DNA of 64,000 bases from Clostridia bacterium. GTDB taxonomy: Bacteria > Bacillota > Clostridia > Oscillospirales > Acutalibacteraceae. This document shows positions 15,839-26,100 of the stretch, piece after piece. Location: contig JAGAMO010000006.1 in assembly GCA_017624675.1 (NCBI GenBank), positions 1 through 64,000 of the forward strand, read 5' to 3'. The number at the start of each line of letters is the position of its first letter. Within the stretch, counting starts at the first letter, position 1. The translations under genes and the position numbers were made by a program. Under the pieces are notes generated by a model that was not told where the DNA came from, ran no database searches, and worked only from the letters and a program-made list of their open reading frames with translations.

Positions 15839-16040
15839 TATAATGATTGTGGTTAGTCGAAACGCTAAAAAGCGCTTCGACAAGCCACTTTCTAAGTGGC
15901 TTTAGCAAAATTAAATTCTAATATTTAATTTTGCCCAACACTCATTGCAATGGGATAGGACAAATTTTTCTGAAAATTTGTCGCAAAATCAAAGATTTTG
16001 TGGCGAAACAAGATTGTTTCGCCTAACCTATACCATTATA
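15839..16040 (+). repeat. 202-bp multi-hairpin inverted-repeat element, copy A
   Basis: The ends form an imperfect terminal inverted repeat of about 25 bases, TATAATG...GTTAG.CGAAAC on the left and its complement ending CATTATA on the right. Inside, hairpins are laid nearly end to end: GTCGAAACGCT/AGCGCTTCGAC (15856-15881), AGCCACTT/AAGTGGCT (15883-15901), GCAAAATTAAAT/ATTTAATTTTGC (15905-15934), the palindrome CATTGCAATG (15943-15952), GACAAATTT/AAATTTGTC (to 15982), GCAAAATC/GATTTTGT (15983-16001) and GGCGAAACA/TGTTTCGCC (16002-16023). Copy B at 49522-49723 has the same length and order on the opposite strand. No ORF of its own. It resembles a non-autonomous mobile element (MITE-like). Confidence 0.85.
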
Positions 16041-16069
16041 TAGGGGTTGTTAAATTTTAACAACCCCTA
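16041..16069. terminator. Terminator after glgA
   Basis: TAGGGGTTGTTAAA and TTTAACAACCCCTA form a perfect 14-pair stem with a single central base, followed on both strands by A/T tracts. It directly abuts copy A of the 202-bp element. Confidence 0.8.
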
Positions 16070-16073
16070 ATTT

Positions 16074-17495
16074 TTATTTACCTATTATTTCTTTGTAAAG
16101 TCTGATATATGCGTTAGCCGAGGTTCCCCAACTGTTATCGCACTTCATTGCACGGTCGCGAAGTACAGCCCAACCTTTTTTGTCAGCATAGCCTGTAATA
16201 GCGCGCCAAACAGTGTTTAGCATATCGTGAGCGTTATAGGATTTAAAGGTAAATCCGTTACCCTCACCGTCACCACTGTCTTGAATGGTGTCATTAAGGC
16301 CGCCTGTTTCCCTGACAATCGGAATTGTGCCGTAACGCAAAGCAACCATTTGTGCCAAACCGCAAGGTTCACTCTGACTTGGCATTAGGAATATATCCGC
16401 ACCCGCATAAATTCTATGTGCAAGTTGAGGATTAAACCCAAGCTTTAGACCCACCTTATCGGGATATTTTTCTGCCATTGAATGGAAGAAGGTTTCAAAC
16501 TCCCACTCGCCAGAGCCTAAAATTGCAAACTGCAAATCTGCCTGAAGCATATCCTCAAAAACATGCTTCACAAGGTCAATACCCTTATGCTTAACCAAAC
16601 GGGTAACAATACCAATAACAGGAGTGTCTGCTTTTTGGGGAAGGCCCAACTCCTCTTGGAGCTTTTTCTTGTTAACAGCCTTATCCTTAACCGTACCCGC
16701 AGTAAAGTTTTTGTAAATAAGCGGGTCGGTTTCGGGGTTATAAACATCACAGTCAATTCCGTTAACAATACCTGTGAGCTTATAGGTGAACATACTTAAA
16801 ATACCGTCAAGACCGTGAGAATAATATGGGTCTAAAATTTCTTTTGAGTATGTTGGTGATACCGTCGTAACCTTATCGGCACACTGAATGGCACCCTTCA
16901 TAAAGTTAACGCACTTATCATAATCCAAAAGACTTGCATTTTCGGGCGGAAGACCCAAAACATCCTCTGTAAGTTCATAGCCGTATTTGCCCTGATACTG
17001 AATATTATGAATCGTGAAAACAGTTTTAATATTGCTGTATAAGGGGTCAAAACGGTAGAAAGAATTAAGATAAACAGGCACCAAAGCCGTCTGCCAATCA
17101 TTGCAATGAATAATGTCAGGAGTAAAGCCTATATGAGGTATCATCTCAAGCACTGCACGGGAGAAAAAAGCAAAACGCTCAGCGTCGTCATAGTGACCGT
17201 AAAGACTGTCACGCTTAAAGTAATACTGATTATCAATAAGATAATAAATTACGCCGTCAATATGCGCTTCAAAAATACCGCAATACTGTCTTCTCCAAGC
17301 AACAGGAACAGTAATGCTTGTCACAAAGGTCATCTTTTCGCGCATTTCGTCAGAAATAGTACCGTAAAGTGGCAAAACCACTCTACAACCCACCAAACGT
17401 TTTCTAAGAGCTTTAGGAAGTGCTCCTGCAACGTCGGCCAATCCTCCTGACATAGCGAATGGATAGGCTTCACTTGAAGCAAATAAAACTTTCAT
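16074..17495 (-). CDS. glgA: Glycogen synthase GlgA
   Basis: A 473-residue GT5 enzyme that extends alpha-1,4-glucan from ADP-glucose. The C-terminal domain shows IVTRLVKHKGIDLV and the catalytic MPSQSEPCGLAQMVALRYGT. The N-terminal nucleotide-sugar loop reads FAMSGGLADVAGALPKAL: the lysine of the usual KxGG motif is methionine at residue 15 (codon ATG), although neighbouring residues are conserved. It is the last gene of the glgB-glgC-glgD-glgA operon, 10 bases after glgD, with a good AAGGAG site, and is followed by a strong terminator. Confidence 0.93.
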   Translation of the reverse strand: MKVLFASSEAYPFAMSGGLADVAGALPKALRKRLVGCRVVLPLYGTISDEMREKMTFVTSITVPVAWRRQYCGIFEAHIDGVIYYLIDNQYYFKRDSLYGHYDDAERFAFFSRAVLEMIPHIGFTPDIIHCNDWQTALVPVYLNSFYRFDPLYSNIKTVFTIHNIQYQGKYGYELTEDVLGLPPENASLLDYDKCVNFMKGAIQCADKVTTVSPTYSKEILDPYYSHGLDGILSMFTYKLTGIVNGIDCDVYNPETDPLIYKNFTAGTVKDKAVNKKKLQEELGLPQKADTPVIGIVTRLVKHKGIDLVKHVFEDMLQADLQFAILGSGEWEFETFFHSMAEKYPDKVGLKLGFNPQLAHRIYAGADIFLMPSQSEPCGLAQMVALRYGTIPIVRETGGLNDTIQDSGDGEGNGFTFKSYNAHDMLNTVWRAITGYADKKGWAVLRDRAMKCDNSWGTSANAYIRLYKEIIGK

Positions 17496-17505
17496 TGTTT
17501 TCTCC

Positions 17506-18624
17506 TTAAACTGTTTCGTTCTTATTTATAAATATTCTTCTATCGTCTGTGCCTTTAACAACCATATCCTCGGTTATAACAACATTTTTATCCGCAATAA
17601 CACTGTCAAGTATTGCGTTTGCTTTAATGGTGGTTTCTTGCATTAAGATGCAATTTTCTACAACCGCACCCTTTTCAACCTTAACACCGCGACTTAAAAT
17701 ACTGTTTTTAACAATACCGTCTATTACACAACCATCGCCTATCAAGGAATTTTTAACCTCACAGCCAATTCCGTAGCGTGTGGGCATATCGTCACGAATT
17801 TTTGTGTAAATAGGTCTTTCGCGGTTAAAGAGTTCTTTTCTTACATTTCTGTCAAGCAAGTCCATATGAGCCTTGTAATAGGTTGAAGTTCCATTCATAA
17901 GGGTTATAAAACCTTTATGTTCGTATCCAATAACCTTAAGTTCACCGATTTTCTTTGCTAATACATCTCTGTTAAAGTTTTGCAAATCTTTTTCAACAGC
18001 ATCCAAAACCAAGTTAGACAAAAGTTCACGACCGATTATGGTAATACCTATTCCGTAATTTTGTTCCTCTTCACTTGAACCTACAAACTCCAACTCTTCA
18101 ACAACATCGTTTTCGTCAAATGTTAAAATCATTGCATCTTCTCGGTTAGCAGGTATCATTCCATTGTGGTAAATAATTGTAATGTCGGCGTTATTATTTA
18201 CATGCTTTTGAATGGCTTCGCCAATATTTACATTGGCTAATACATCGGCAGCACAAAGCACAATGTAATCACTTTCGCAACGGTCAATAAAATCCATCGC
18301 TGCATTTAAAGCATCTACTGTACCTCTGAAACGCTTAACATCACTTGCCATATAGGGAGCCAAAATATGAAGTCCACCGTTTTTACGGTCAAGGTCCCAA
18401 TAAATTCCGTTGCTAACATGGTCCATAAGTGAACGGTAATTACCGGTGGTGATAAGACCAACATTGGTAACACCTGCATTTACAAGGTTAGAAAGGCTAA
18501 AATCTATAAGACGATAGCTTCCGCCAAAAGGAACCGACGCCATTGAACGCTTTTCGGTTAATTTCTTAAGCAATTTATCGTTTGCATTGGCAAAAACTAA
18601 TCCTGAAACAGCTGATGCTCTCAT
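17506..18624 (-). CDS. glgD: Glucose-1-phosphate adenylyltransferase regulatory subunit GlgD
   Basis: A 372-residue GlgC paralogue. The nucleotide-binding loop is degenerate ([18 protein letters not shown] in place of the GGxGxRL loop), the pattern of GlgD, which pairs with GlgC to give a more active heteromeric ADP-glucose pyrophosphorylase in Firmicutes. The body is still homologous ([33 protein letters not shown]), and the C-terminal part has hexapeptide repeats (about 270-350). The start overlaps the glgC stop as ATGA, so the two subunits are translationally coupled. Confidence 0.93.
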   Translation of the reverse strand: MRASAVSGLVFANANDKLLKKLTEKRSMASVPFGGSYRLIDFSLSNLVNAGVTNVGLITTGNYRSLMDHVSNGIYWDLDRKNGGLHILAPYMASDVKRFRGTVDALNAAMDFIDRCESDYIVLCAADVLANVNIGEAIQKHVNNNADITIIYHNGMIPANREDAMILTFDENDVVEELEFVGSSEEEQNYGIGITIIGRELLSNLVLDAVEKDLQNFNRDVLAKKIGELKVIGYEHKGFITLMNGTSTYYKAHMDLLDRNVRKELFNRERPIYTKIRDDMPTRYGIGCEVKNSLIGDGCVIDGIVKNSILSRGVKVEKGAVVENCILMQETTIKANAILDSVIADKNVVITEDMVVKGTDDRRIFINKNETV

Positions 18625-19835
18625 ATTTCCTCACCCTCCTTCACATCTTCAACAATCATTTTATTGGCGCCAATTTTTGCATTTTTACCTATGTTCAAAT
18701 TTGCACCCACAAGGGTAATACCCCAACCGTCGGTGCCGACAATCTGCGGGTCACCGCCGATATCGGCATTTTCTTCAACAACAACATTTTCAGCAATTAT
18801 TGAATATCTAACCTTGGCACCCTTTTTAATAACTGCACCTGGCATTACAAGAGAATATTCAACCTTTGCTCCCTCTTCAACCGTTACATTTTCAAAAAGA
18901 ATTGAAAAATCTACATCGCCATATATTTCACAGCCGTCTGTAACGAGAGAATTTTCTACCTTTGAACTGTCAGATATATACTGAGGTGGCTCACTGTTAG
19001 AACGGGAATAGATTTTCCAGTTCTTATCAGCTAAATTAAGGTCTATATTTGGGTTTAAAAGGTCTAGGTTTGCATCCCAAAGAGAATCGACCGTTCCAAC
19101 ATCTTTCCAATAATCGTTAAAACGGTATACCTTTAATTTTTCACCTGCATTTAACATTAAAGGAATAATATTTTTGCCAAAATCGTTAGAAGACTCGGGG
19201 TTTGCCTCGTCTATGGTTAAATAATGTCTCAACTTATCCCAACTGAATACATAAATACCCATGGAAGCCAATGTACTTTTCGGTTTTGCGGGTTTTTCCT
19301 CAAACTCATAAATAGTACCGTCTTCATAAGTATTCATGATACCAAAACGGGTTGCTTCCTCTAAGCTTACATCTAAAACGGCGATGGTACAAGCAGCATT
19401 ATCTTCCCTGTGCTGTTTTATCATTTTAGAGTAATCCATTTTATAGATATGGTCACCCGATAGGATAACCACATATTCAGGGTCGTAACGCTCAATAAAT
19501 TCAAGGTTTTGATAAATAGCGTTAGCAGTACCTTTATACCAACCTTCACCTGATAAACCTTGATATGGAGGCAAAATGTGAACGCCGCCGTTACTGCGGT
19601 CAAGGTCCCAAGGTTTACCTGAGCCTACATAATCGTTAAGTTCCAACGGCTTATACTGGGTAAGTATACCAACAGTATCAATACCTGAGTTGGTGCAGTT
19701 TGAAAGTGGGAAATCAATAATGCGGTACTTTCCGCCATAAGGTACGGCAGGCTTGGCAATTTTACTTGTAAGGACACCGAGTCGGCTTCCCTGACCGCCG
19801 GCAAGTAGCATTGCCACTGTTTTTTTGTTTTTCAA
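18621..19835 (-). CDS. glgC: Glucose-1-phosphate adenylyltransferase GlgC
   Basis: The catalytic ADP-glucose pyrophosphorylase, which makes ADP-glucose from ATP and glucose 1-phosphate, the committed step of glycogen synthesis. The loop [50 protein letters not shown] and [20 protein letters not shown] are all intact. A left-handed helix domain occupies roughly residues 290-395. Two starts are possible: an ATG at 19844 directly abutting the AAAGGGAG site, or a TTG at 19835 nine bases from it. The TTG fits the spacing and the usual family N-terminus better. Confidence 0.93.
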   Translation of the reverse strand: MKNKKTVAMLLAGGQGSRLGVLTSKIAKPAVPYGGKYRIIDFPLSNCTNSGIDTVGILTQYKPLELNDYVGSGKPWDLDRSNGGVHILPPYQGLSGEGWYKGTANAIYQNLEFIERYDPEYVVILSGDHIYKMDYSKMIKQHREDNAACTIAVLDVSLEEATRFGIMNTYEDGTIYEFEEKPAKPKSTLASMGIYVFSWDKLRHYLTIDEANPESSNDFGKNIIPLMLNAGEKLKVYRFNDYWKDVGTVDSLWDANLDLLNPNIDLNLADKNWKIYSRSNSEPPQYISDSSKVENSLVTDGCEIYGDVDFSILFENVTVEEGAKVEYSLVMPGAVIKKGAKVRYSIIAENVVVEENADIGGDPQIVGTDGWGITLVGANLNIGKNAKIGANKMIVEDVKEGEEI

Positions 19836-19875
19836 AACAAACATCTCCCTTTAAACTTTATATATTTAACTTGAT

Positions 19876-21753
19876 TTATTTTGTGGATGAGGTTTTGCGT
19901 TTTTGCGGTAATTTAAAGTAACTTACAGACATTGGTGGAATGTCCAAACCAACAGAATAATCGTAACCGTGCATAGGCTTTTTTACGGCCTTAAATCCTG
20001 AAGTTAAAGGTTTTGTTTTGCCTCCGTATTTAACATCATCTGTGCAAAACACCCTCTTATAGCTTCCCATAACGGGAACGCCTATCTTATAGTCTGTCCG
20101 CCCTACAGGAACAAAGTTACAAACTGCAATTATTTCATCTCCTGCCTTATTTTTTCGGCGGAAAGCAATGATACTTTGCTCGTTATCGTCATTGGAAATC
20201 CACTCAAAGCCTTCCCAGGAATAGTCAATTTCCCAAAGTTGTGAATTTTCCAAATAGAATTTATTAAGGTCGGAAACAAATTTTTTCATATTTCTATGAG
20301 GCTCATATTCAAGCAATAACCAATCAAGCTGTTGCTTATAGTTCCACTCTATAAACTGAGCAAACTCTTGGCCCATAAATAAAAGTTTCTTACCTGGGTG
20401 AGCCATCATATATGCATAAAACGCTCTTAAAGAATCAAATTTCTGCTCATATTCACCCGACATTTTTCCAATCATTGAGCATTTGCCGTGAACTACCTCA
20501 TCGTGAGACAAAGGCAAAACAAAATTTTCGGAAAAAGCATAGAAAAACGAGAAGGTTAGGCAGTCATGATTATGCTTTCTAAAATAGGGATCTAGAGACA
20601 TATACCTTAGCATATCGTTCATCCAACCCATATTCCACTTGAAATTGAAACCTAATCCACCGTCAAAAGCAGGTTTTGTAACCATAGGCCAAGCGGTGGA
20701 TTCCTCAGCAATCATTAAAATATTGGGGTCAGCTTCAAAGGTAGAAGCATTAAGTTCTCTCAAAAACTCTATTGCTTCTAAGTTTTCGTGGCCGCCGTGA
20801 ATATTAGGAATCCACTCTCCGTCTTTGCGGTTATAGTCGAGATAAAGCATTGAAGCCACAGCATCAACGCGAATTCCGTCTATATGGTACTCCTTAATCC
20901 AAAAATTAGCACTTGAAATTAAAAAGCTTTTAACTTGTGGTTTTCCGTAATCGAAAACAACGGTGCCCCACTCTTTATGTTCACCCTTTTTAGGGTCTTC
21001 ATATTCATAACAGGGAACTCCGTCAAAATGGAACAAGCCGTGCTCGTCCCTCGGGAAATGAGCGGGTACCCAGTCTAAGATTACACCTATACCGTTTTGG
21101 TGCATTATATCAACAAACTGTTTGAACTGTTCAGGATTTCCGTAACGCGAGGTAGGTGCAAAATAACCTGCAACTTGATAACCCCACGAGCCTTCGAAAG
21201 GATACTCGGTTATGGGCATAAGCTCTATATGGGTATAATTCATTTCTTTAAGGTATTTTGCTAAATCCTTAGCCAATGTGACATAGTCAAAAGTATTGCC
21301 GTCCTCATATCGTTTCCAAGAACCAGCATGTACCTCATAAATATTAACTGGGGACTCATAAATATTCCTATTTTTTTTAGATTCGAGCCAATTTTTATCC
21401 TTCCACTCATAATCATCAAAATATATCTTCGATGCATTAGCAGGTGCTGTTTCAAAATGACGAGCATACGGGTCGGATTTTAAAACAACATTTCCTTGGT
21501 TGTCTTCTACAGCATATTTGTATGCCGTATATTTTTGAGGACCTTTTATTTCGGTTTGCCAAACACCGTAACCTATATTTTCCATATAATTGGCAGTAGT
21601 ATTCCAGTTGTTAAAATCACCAACAACAGATACTGCTTTGGCTTTAGGCGCCCACACCCTGAAGGTTACTGTATCACCGTTTAAAAAGGAGCCAAAAACA
21701 TTATAAGCATCTTTAAGTATCGCATTTTCAAAAGCATTTAATTTATCCCACAT
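19876..21753 (-). CDS. glgB: 1,4-alpha-glucan branching enzyme GlgB
   Basis: A 625-residue GH13 branching enzyme that adds alpha-1,6 branches to glycogen. An N-terminal carbohydrate-binding module (about 25-110, TFRVWAPKAKAVSVVGDFNNW) precedes the catalytic barrel. GIRVDAVASMLYLD holds the nucleophile aspartate, MIAEESTAWP the acid/base glutamate, and LPLSHDEVVHGK the third catalytic residue. The C-terminal beta domain begins around residue 530. It is the first gene of the glycogen operon, 31 bases or so ahead of glgC, with its own promoter upstream and SD AAGGAG. Confidence 0.95.
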   Translation of the reverse strand: MWDKLNAFENAILKDAYNVFGSFLNGDTVTFRVWAPKAKAVSVVGDFNNWNTTANYMENIGYGVWQTEIKGPQKYTAYKYAVEDNQGNVVLKSDPYARHFETAPANASKIYFDDYEWKDKNWLESKKNRNIYESPVNIYEVHAGSWKRYEDGNTFDYVTLAKDLAKYLKEMNYTHIELMPITEYPFEGSWGYQVAGYFAPTSRYGNPEQFKQFVDIMHQNGIGVILDWVPAHFPRDEHGLFHFDGVPCYEYEDPKKGEHKEWGTVVFDYGKPQVKSFLISSANFWIKEYHIDGIRVDAVASMLYLDYNRKDGEWIPNIHGGHENLEAIEFLRELNASTFEADPNILMIAEESTAWPMVTKPAFDGGLGFNFKWNMGWMNDMLRYMSLDPYFRKHNHDCLTFSFFYAFSENFVLPLSHDEVVHGKCSMIGKMSGEYEQKFDSLRAFYAYMMAHPGKKLLFMGQEFAQFIEWNYKQQLDWLLLEYEPHRNMKKFVSDLNKFYLENSQLWEIDYSWEGFEWISNDDNEQSIIAFRRKNKAGDEIIAVCNFVPVGRTDYKIGVPVMGSYKRVFCTDDVKYGGKTKPLTSGFKAVKKPMHGYDYSVGLDIPPMSVSYFKLPQKRKTSSTK

Positions 21754-21790
21754 TTTAAAACTCCTTAAACCAAAATATTTCTTTTATTTT

Positions 21791-21819
21791 ATTATATCAA
21801 TAAAAAAACTACATTTCAA
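21791..21819 (-). promoter_or_regulatory. Promoter of the glgBCDA operon
   Basis: Minus strand TTGAAA (21814-21819) and TATAAT (21791-21796), exactly 17 bases apart, about 40 bases before the glgB start. A second TATAAT-like hexamer further upstream (around 21883) has no good -35. Confidence 0.75.
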
Positions 21820-21924
21820 GGCATTTTTGTGGAAATTCTTAAATGAACTAAAAAAAATTATTGCATTTTTTGTTAATATTATACAAAAATCGACCCTTTA
21901 TCCCAAATAATACCTTGGCAAAAC

Positions 21925-21957
21925 AAAAAAAAGCAGACAAAACTGTCTGCCGTTTTT
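21925..21957. terminator. Terminator after the SurA-like lipoprotein gene
   Basis: GCAGACA (21933-21939) and TGTCTGC (21944-21950) with AAAC loop. On the minus strand the stem is followed by a run of eight T, so it terminates the lipoprotein transcript. Confidence 0.8.
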
Positions 21958-21969
21958 TGTTTTAAATGT

Positions 21970-23043
21970 TTAAACTTCAGGCTCAATTATTTTCTTAACC
22001 TTGAATTGACCTATAGCATAACTATTAATCTCAGGCTTGAGCTTCTTGGCTTGTTTTTCAATTTCCTTTTTATAATCTTCGTCCTTGATAGCGTGTCTTG
22101 CAAAGCTATCTAAATAATCCATATAATAAGCGTCTGCTGTAATATCGCGTTTTATTATAAGGTCATAACCGGTTTTAGAACTGTTTTCTACAACTTGAAC
22201 TGCATCAACCTCATAACCCTTATAGGTTTTGAAATTTTCATCCTCAAAGCTTGTTCCCTCGGCTCCCGAAATGGTTGCATAAGTATTAATGGGTTTAAGT
22301 TCCTCATCTTCCTCAGCAGTTGATTCTTCCTTTATATCATTATGTGTTTTATAAATTTCAATAAAGGTTTTCTTGCCACTCTTAATTTGGGACGCATAAT
22401 CGTCTAACTTTGACTTGCTTTCAGTTTTTTTGGCAGCATCAGCATTAGCATCGTAGGTGACTGAGATTTTATCTAAAAGCACATAATTATCAGTTATTTC
22501 CTTAGATACTTCATCCTCGGCAATTTCTTTTGTTCCGCCTTTACCATACAACGACTCGAAATAAGCCTCACTATAATAACTGTCCTCGGTAAACTTAGCG
22601 TAAGTATCACGGCTTACACCGTTTGGCTCATAAAGAACAGAATATCCGTAACTATCCCACAAAGTAGTTACTGACTGAGTAGCCTCTGCTTTCAATTCGT
22701 CAGAAAGTTTTACGTTATTTTTATCGCATAATTGTTTAAAAGCTGCAGTTTCCTTTAAAATTTCAACTGCCCTATCCTCTACCCAATCTACGAACTTTTT
22801 ATTGTCAACTTTCTTTGAATAATAATTAACTTCCTTTTCCTTATCCTCATCCGATAAAGTTTCACTAACCTTTTGCTTTGCTTCCATATTCGCATTTACA
22901 AGTGCGCACATATAGTAAGCAGAGGTAAACTTAATATCTCCTATTGTTACGGCAATTTCATTCTTCTTATGAAGACATCCCGCAAGGGAGAATGTAAGCA
23001 CTGCTACCATCATTAAGGCAGCAATTCTTTCTATCATTTTCAT
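21970..23043 (-). CDS. Secreted lipoprotein, SurA/PrsA-like foldase candidate
   Basis: A 357-residue predicted lipoprotein: lysine-poor signal peptide of about 22 residues ending in the lipobox LAGC, then a charged helical protein. IAVTIGDIKFTSAYYMCALVNAN and the long helical region resemble the N-terminal chaperone domain of PrsA/SurA proteins. A parvulin domain is not evident; the central EIYKTHNDIKEES region is too divergent to call. Its position immediately after mfd is typical of PrsA/SurA-like genes in Firmicutes. It would help proteins fold outside the membrane. It has its own promoter and terminator. Confidence in the lipoprotein is high, in the foldase role moderate. Confidence 0.7.
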   Translation of the reverse strand: MKMIERIAALMMVAVLTFSLAGCLHKKNEIAVTIGDIKFTSAYYMCALVNANMEAKQKVSETLSDEDKEKEVNYYSKKVDNKKFVDWVEDRAVEILKETAAFKQLCDKNNVKLSDELKAEATQSVTTLWDSYGYSVLYEPNGVSRDTYAKFTEDSYYSEAYFESLYGKGGTKEIAEDEVSKEITDNYVLLDKISVTYDANADAAKKTESKSKLDDYASQIKSGKKTFIEIYKTHNDIKEESTAEEDEELKPINTYATISGAEGTSFEDENFKTYKGYEVDAVQVVENSSKTGYDLIIKRDITADAYYMDYLDSFARHAIKDEDYKKEIEKQAKKLKPEINSYAIGQFKVKKIIEPEV

Positions 23044-23079
23044 TTTAAATTCCTCCGAAAATAACTTCTTAATGAATCT

Positions 23080-23108
23080 ATTATATACTAGACATTCTTA
23101 AATGTCTA
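23080..23108 (-). promoter_or_regulatory. Promoter of the lipoprotein gene
   Basis: Minus strand TAGACA (23103-23108) and TATAAT (23080-23085), 17-base spacer. The -35 lies in a small palindrome, AGACATT/AATGTCT, that could also serve as a weak mfd terminator. Confidence 0.6.
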
Positions 23109-23118
23109 CCTTTTTTTA

Positions 23119-26100
23119 CTATAAAGCTTTGCCGAGTTCGGCTACAAGTTGAAACATTTTTTGACCCTTTTCAAGTCGCACTGTATAAACAGGTTTCGAC
23201 ATTACATTAATCATAAAGCGGTTGCCAAAATACTCGGTTAATTTATGGACAGTTTCTGGCTCTATAGAATTAATATGCAAAACAGCCATATTGCCGCTGC
23301 TTGTGATTTCGGCTATTTTAGCGTTTGCCGCTTTGTTTCGTAAAATTGCAATATCAATAAGCCCAATAACAGACTGAGGCGGCTCACCGAAACGGTCACA
23401 TAACTCATCTATAACGTCACTTGCGTCCTCATCACAGCGAATATTAGCAATTCTTTTGTAAATTCCCAGTCTTGCCGAAAGCGATTCAATATAGTTTTCG
23501 GGAATATGTGCCGACACATTAAGGTCAACAGTGCAAGGAATATCATCGCTCTCGGGCGCGCCGTTTTCTTCGTTTACAGCCTCGGACAAAAGTTTTAGAT
23601 ACATATCATAACCGACAGACTCCATATTTCCGTGCTGGTCTGCACCCAAAATACTTCCCGCTCCCCTGATTTCAAGGTCGCGCATTGCAATTTTAAAGCC
23701 CGAACCAAACTCGGTATATTCTCTTATGGCTTCAAGTCTCTTTGATGCAACATCGCTTAATTGTTTGTTAAGTCCAAAGCAGAAATACGCATAGGCTCTT
23801 CTCGGCGAACGACCGACTCTGCCCCTTAACTGATGAAGCTGTGAAAGCCCCATTCGGTCAGCATCCTCGATTATAAGGGTGTTTGCATTTGGTACATCAA
23901 CACCCGTTTCAATAATCGTGGTGCAAACCAAAACATCAATTTCTCGCTCAAGCAGTTTCTTCCAAATCGAAGTCAGCTCATCTTCGCTCATTTTTCCGTG
24001 AGCCACGCCGATATTTATATCAGGTAATTTTTGTTTTAATTTTGCCGCGCATCTCTCAATAGTTTCAACCCTGTTATGCAGATAATAAACCTGTCCGCCG
24101 CGGCGGATTTCCTTATTTATCGCGTCAATAATCACCCCTTGGTTATATTCCAAAACATAGGTCTGAACGGGGTGGCGGTCACCTGGGGCTTCGTCAATAC
24201 TTGACATATCTCTAAGACCCGACATAGCCATATTAAGAGTTCTCGGAATGGGTGTTGCGCTTAGAGTCAAAATATCTACAAAGGGATAGAGTTCTTTTAA
24301 GCGTTCTTTTTGTGCAACACCGAACCTCTGCTCCTCGTCTATAATTACAAGACCGATATTTTTAAAGGCAACATCTTTGGATATAAGGCGGTGTGTTCCA
24401 ACTACCATATCCACCCTGCCGTTTTTAAGTTCTCTTATGGTTTTTTCCTGTTGTTTAGGTGTTACAAAACGGTTCAAAAGACGAACTGTTACGGGCATTT
24501 CTCCAAAACGGCGGATTATTGTATTGTAATGTTGCATTGCAAGGATAGTTGTCGGCACAAGTAATGCACACTGTTTACCCTCGCTTATGCACTTGAAAGC
24601 GGCTCGTAAAGCCACCTCGGTTTTGCCGAAGCCCACATCTCCACACAAAAGACGGTCCATTGGAATATCCCGTTCCATATCCGCCTTAATTTCGTTTATA
24701 CAACGCAATTGGTCCTCAGTTTCGTCATATTCAAAACGTCTTTCAAAATCATTTTGCAGGTCGGTATCGGGCGAGAAAGCATAGCCCTTAACCGACATTC
24801 TTTTAGCATAAATAGCGGTGAGTTGCTTTGCCATATCACGAACTGCTTTTTTAACCCTAGTTCTGGTTTTTTGCCACTCAGTACCGCCCAAGCGGTTAAG
24901 TTTTATACCACCGTTTTCAGAAGCCGCGCCAATATAACGCGAAACCAAATCAAGCTGGGTTACGGGCACATATAAAACATCGGTTTTAGCGTATTTAATT
25001 TTAATATAATCCTTTGTGACGCCATCATTTGTAATGCGGTTTATACCGTCAAAAATTCCTATTCCGTGCGCCTCATGAACGACATAATCTCCCCTATGCA
25101 GTTCATCGAGAGAACCGATTTCTTTGGCATTTTTAGGTCGGTTTCGTTTTTTCTTTATATTTTCTCCAAGATACCTGTGTGTTACAAGCAAAAATCTTTG
25201 TGACGGTATCTCAAATCCGCCCGAAACCCCGCCTAAAGTGACCGTAACACCCGCCTGAATTTCATCGGGATTTTCAGAATAAACCGATGCGATACCTCTG
25301 CGGCAAAGCTCGTCGTTTAGCACCTTAGCTGCTCGTTTTTCTCCCGCCAAAACAACAACTTTTCCCTTTTGGGAAAGTATATATTCAATATCCTCTAAAA
25401 GAACATTAATATCACCGCTCCAAGGGGTTGAGCCCTTGAAATTAAAGTTTATAATATCCTTGATTTTAAGTTCATATTGAGTGCGTGGGAAGTTCTCTAA
25501 AATAACAGCATTTTCCGTTTTTTCAAAAAACTCGCTACCGCTCAAGTAAAGTTTCGCGGTGGCTGATGATAAAATGCCCTCCTCCAAGAAACTTTCGGTA
25601 TCGGCAGACTGTTGAATTTCCATTGATTTGAGTCTATCTAGAATATTTCCCGACTCGCATAAGTAAAGCTGACAGTTTTTAATATAGTCAAAAATCGTCT
25701 CACCGTTTGGATATATAAGTGGTAAATAACGGTCAGTAGATACAGAAACGCCGTTTTGCAGTCCTGCAATATCCTCTTCTAAAATTTTAAGTTGAGACTC
25801 GGTTAATTTTTTAGCTGTTTTCTTGTATTCCTCTAGAATTGAAGCCAGTTTTTGCGGTGCAATTAAAATTTCTTTTGCAGGGGAAATTTCAATCTTTTCT
25901 GTGTTTTCAGTTCTTCTTTGGGTTTCAATATCAAAGAAAGATAGGGTGTCTATTTCGTCGCCCCAAAACTCAATTCTAACAGGATTTTCTGCAGTTATTG
26001 GGAAAATATCAAAAATACCGCCTCTTACCGCAAATTGACCTTTGCCCTCACACTGTTCGCTTCTTACATACCCTGCATCAAGCAGTTTTTCGGTCAAAAG

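Noticed and set aside
15810-15908. N-terminal extension of uppP to 15908 (peptide beginning MLKPLRKWLVEALF)
   Set aside because: The extension lies in the repeat element; the same peptide appears in copy B where there is no uppP, and a strong SD precedes the ATG at 15809.
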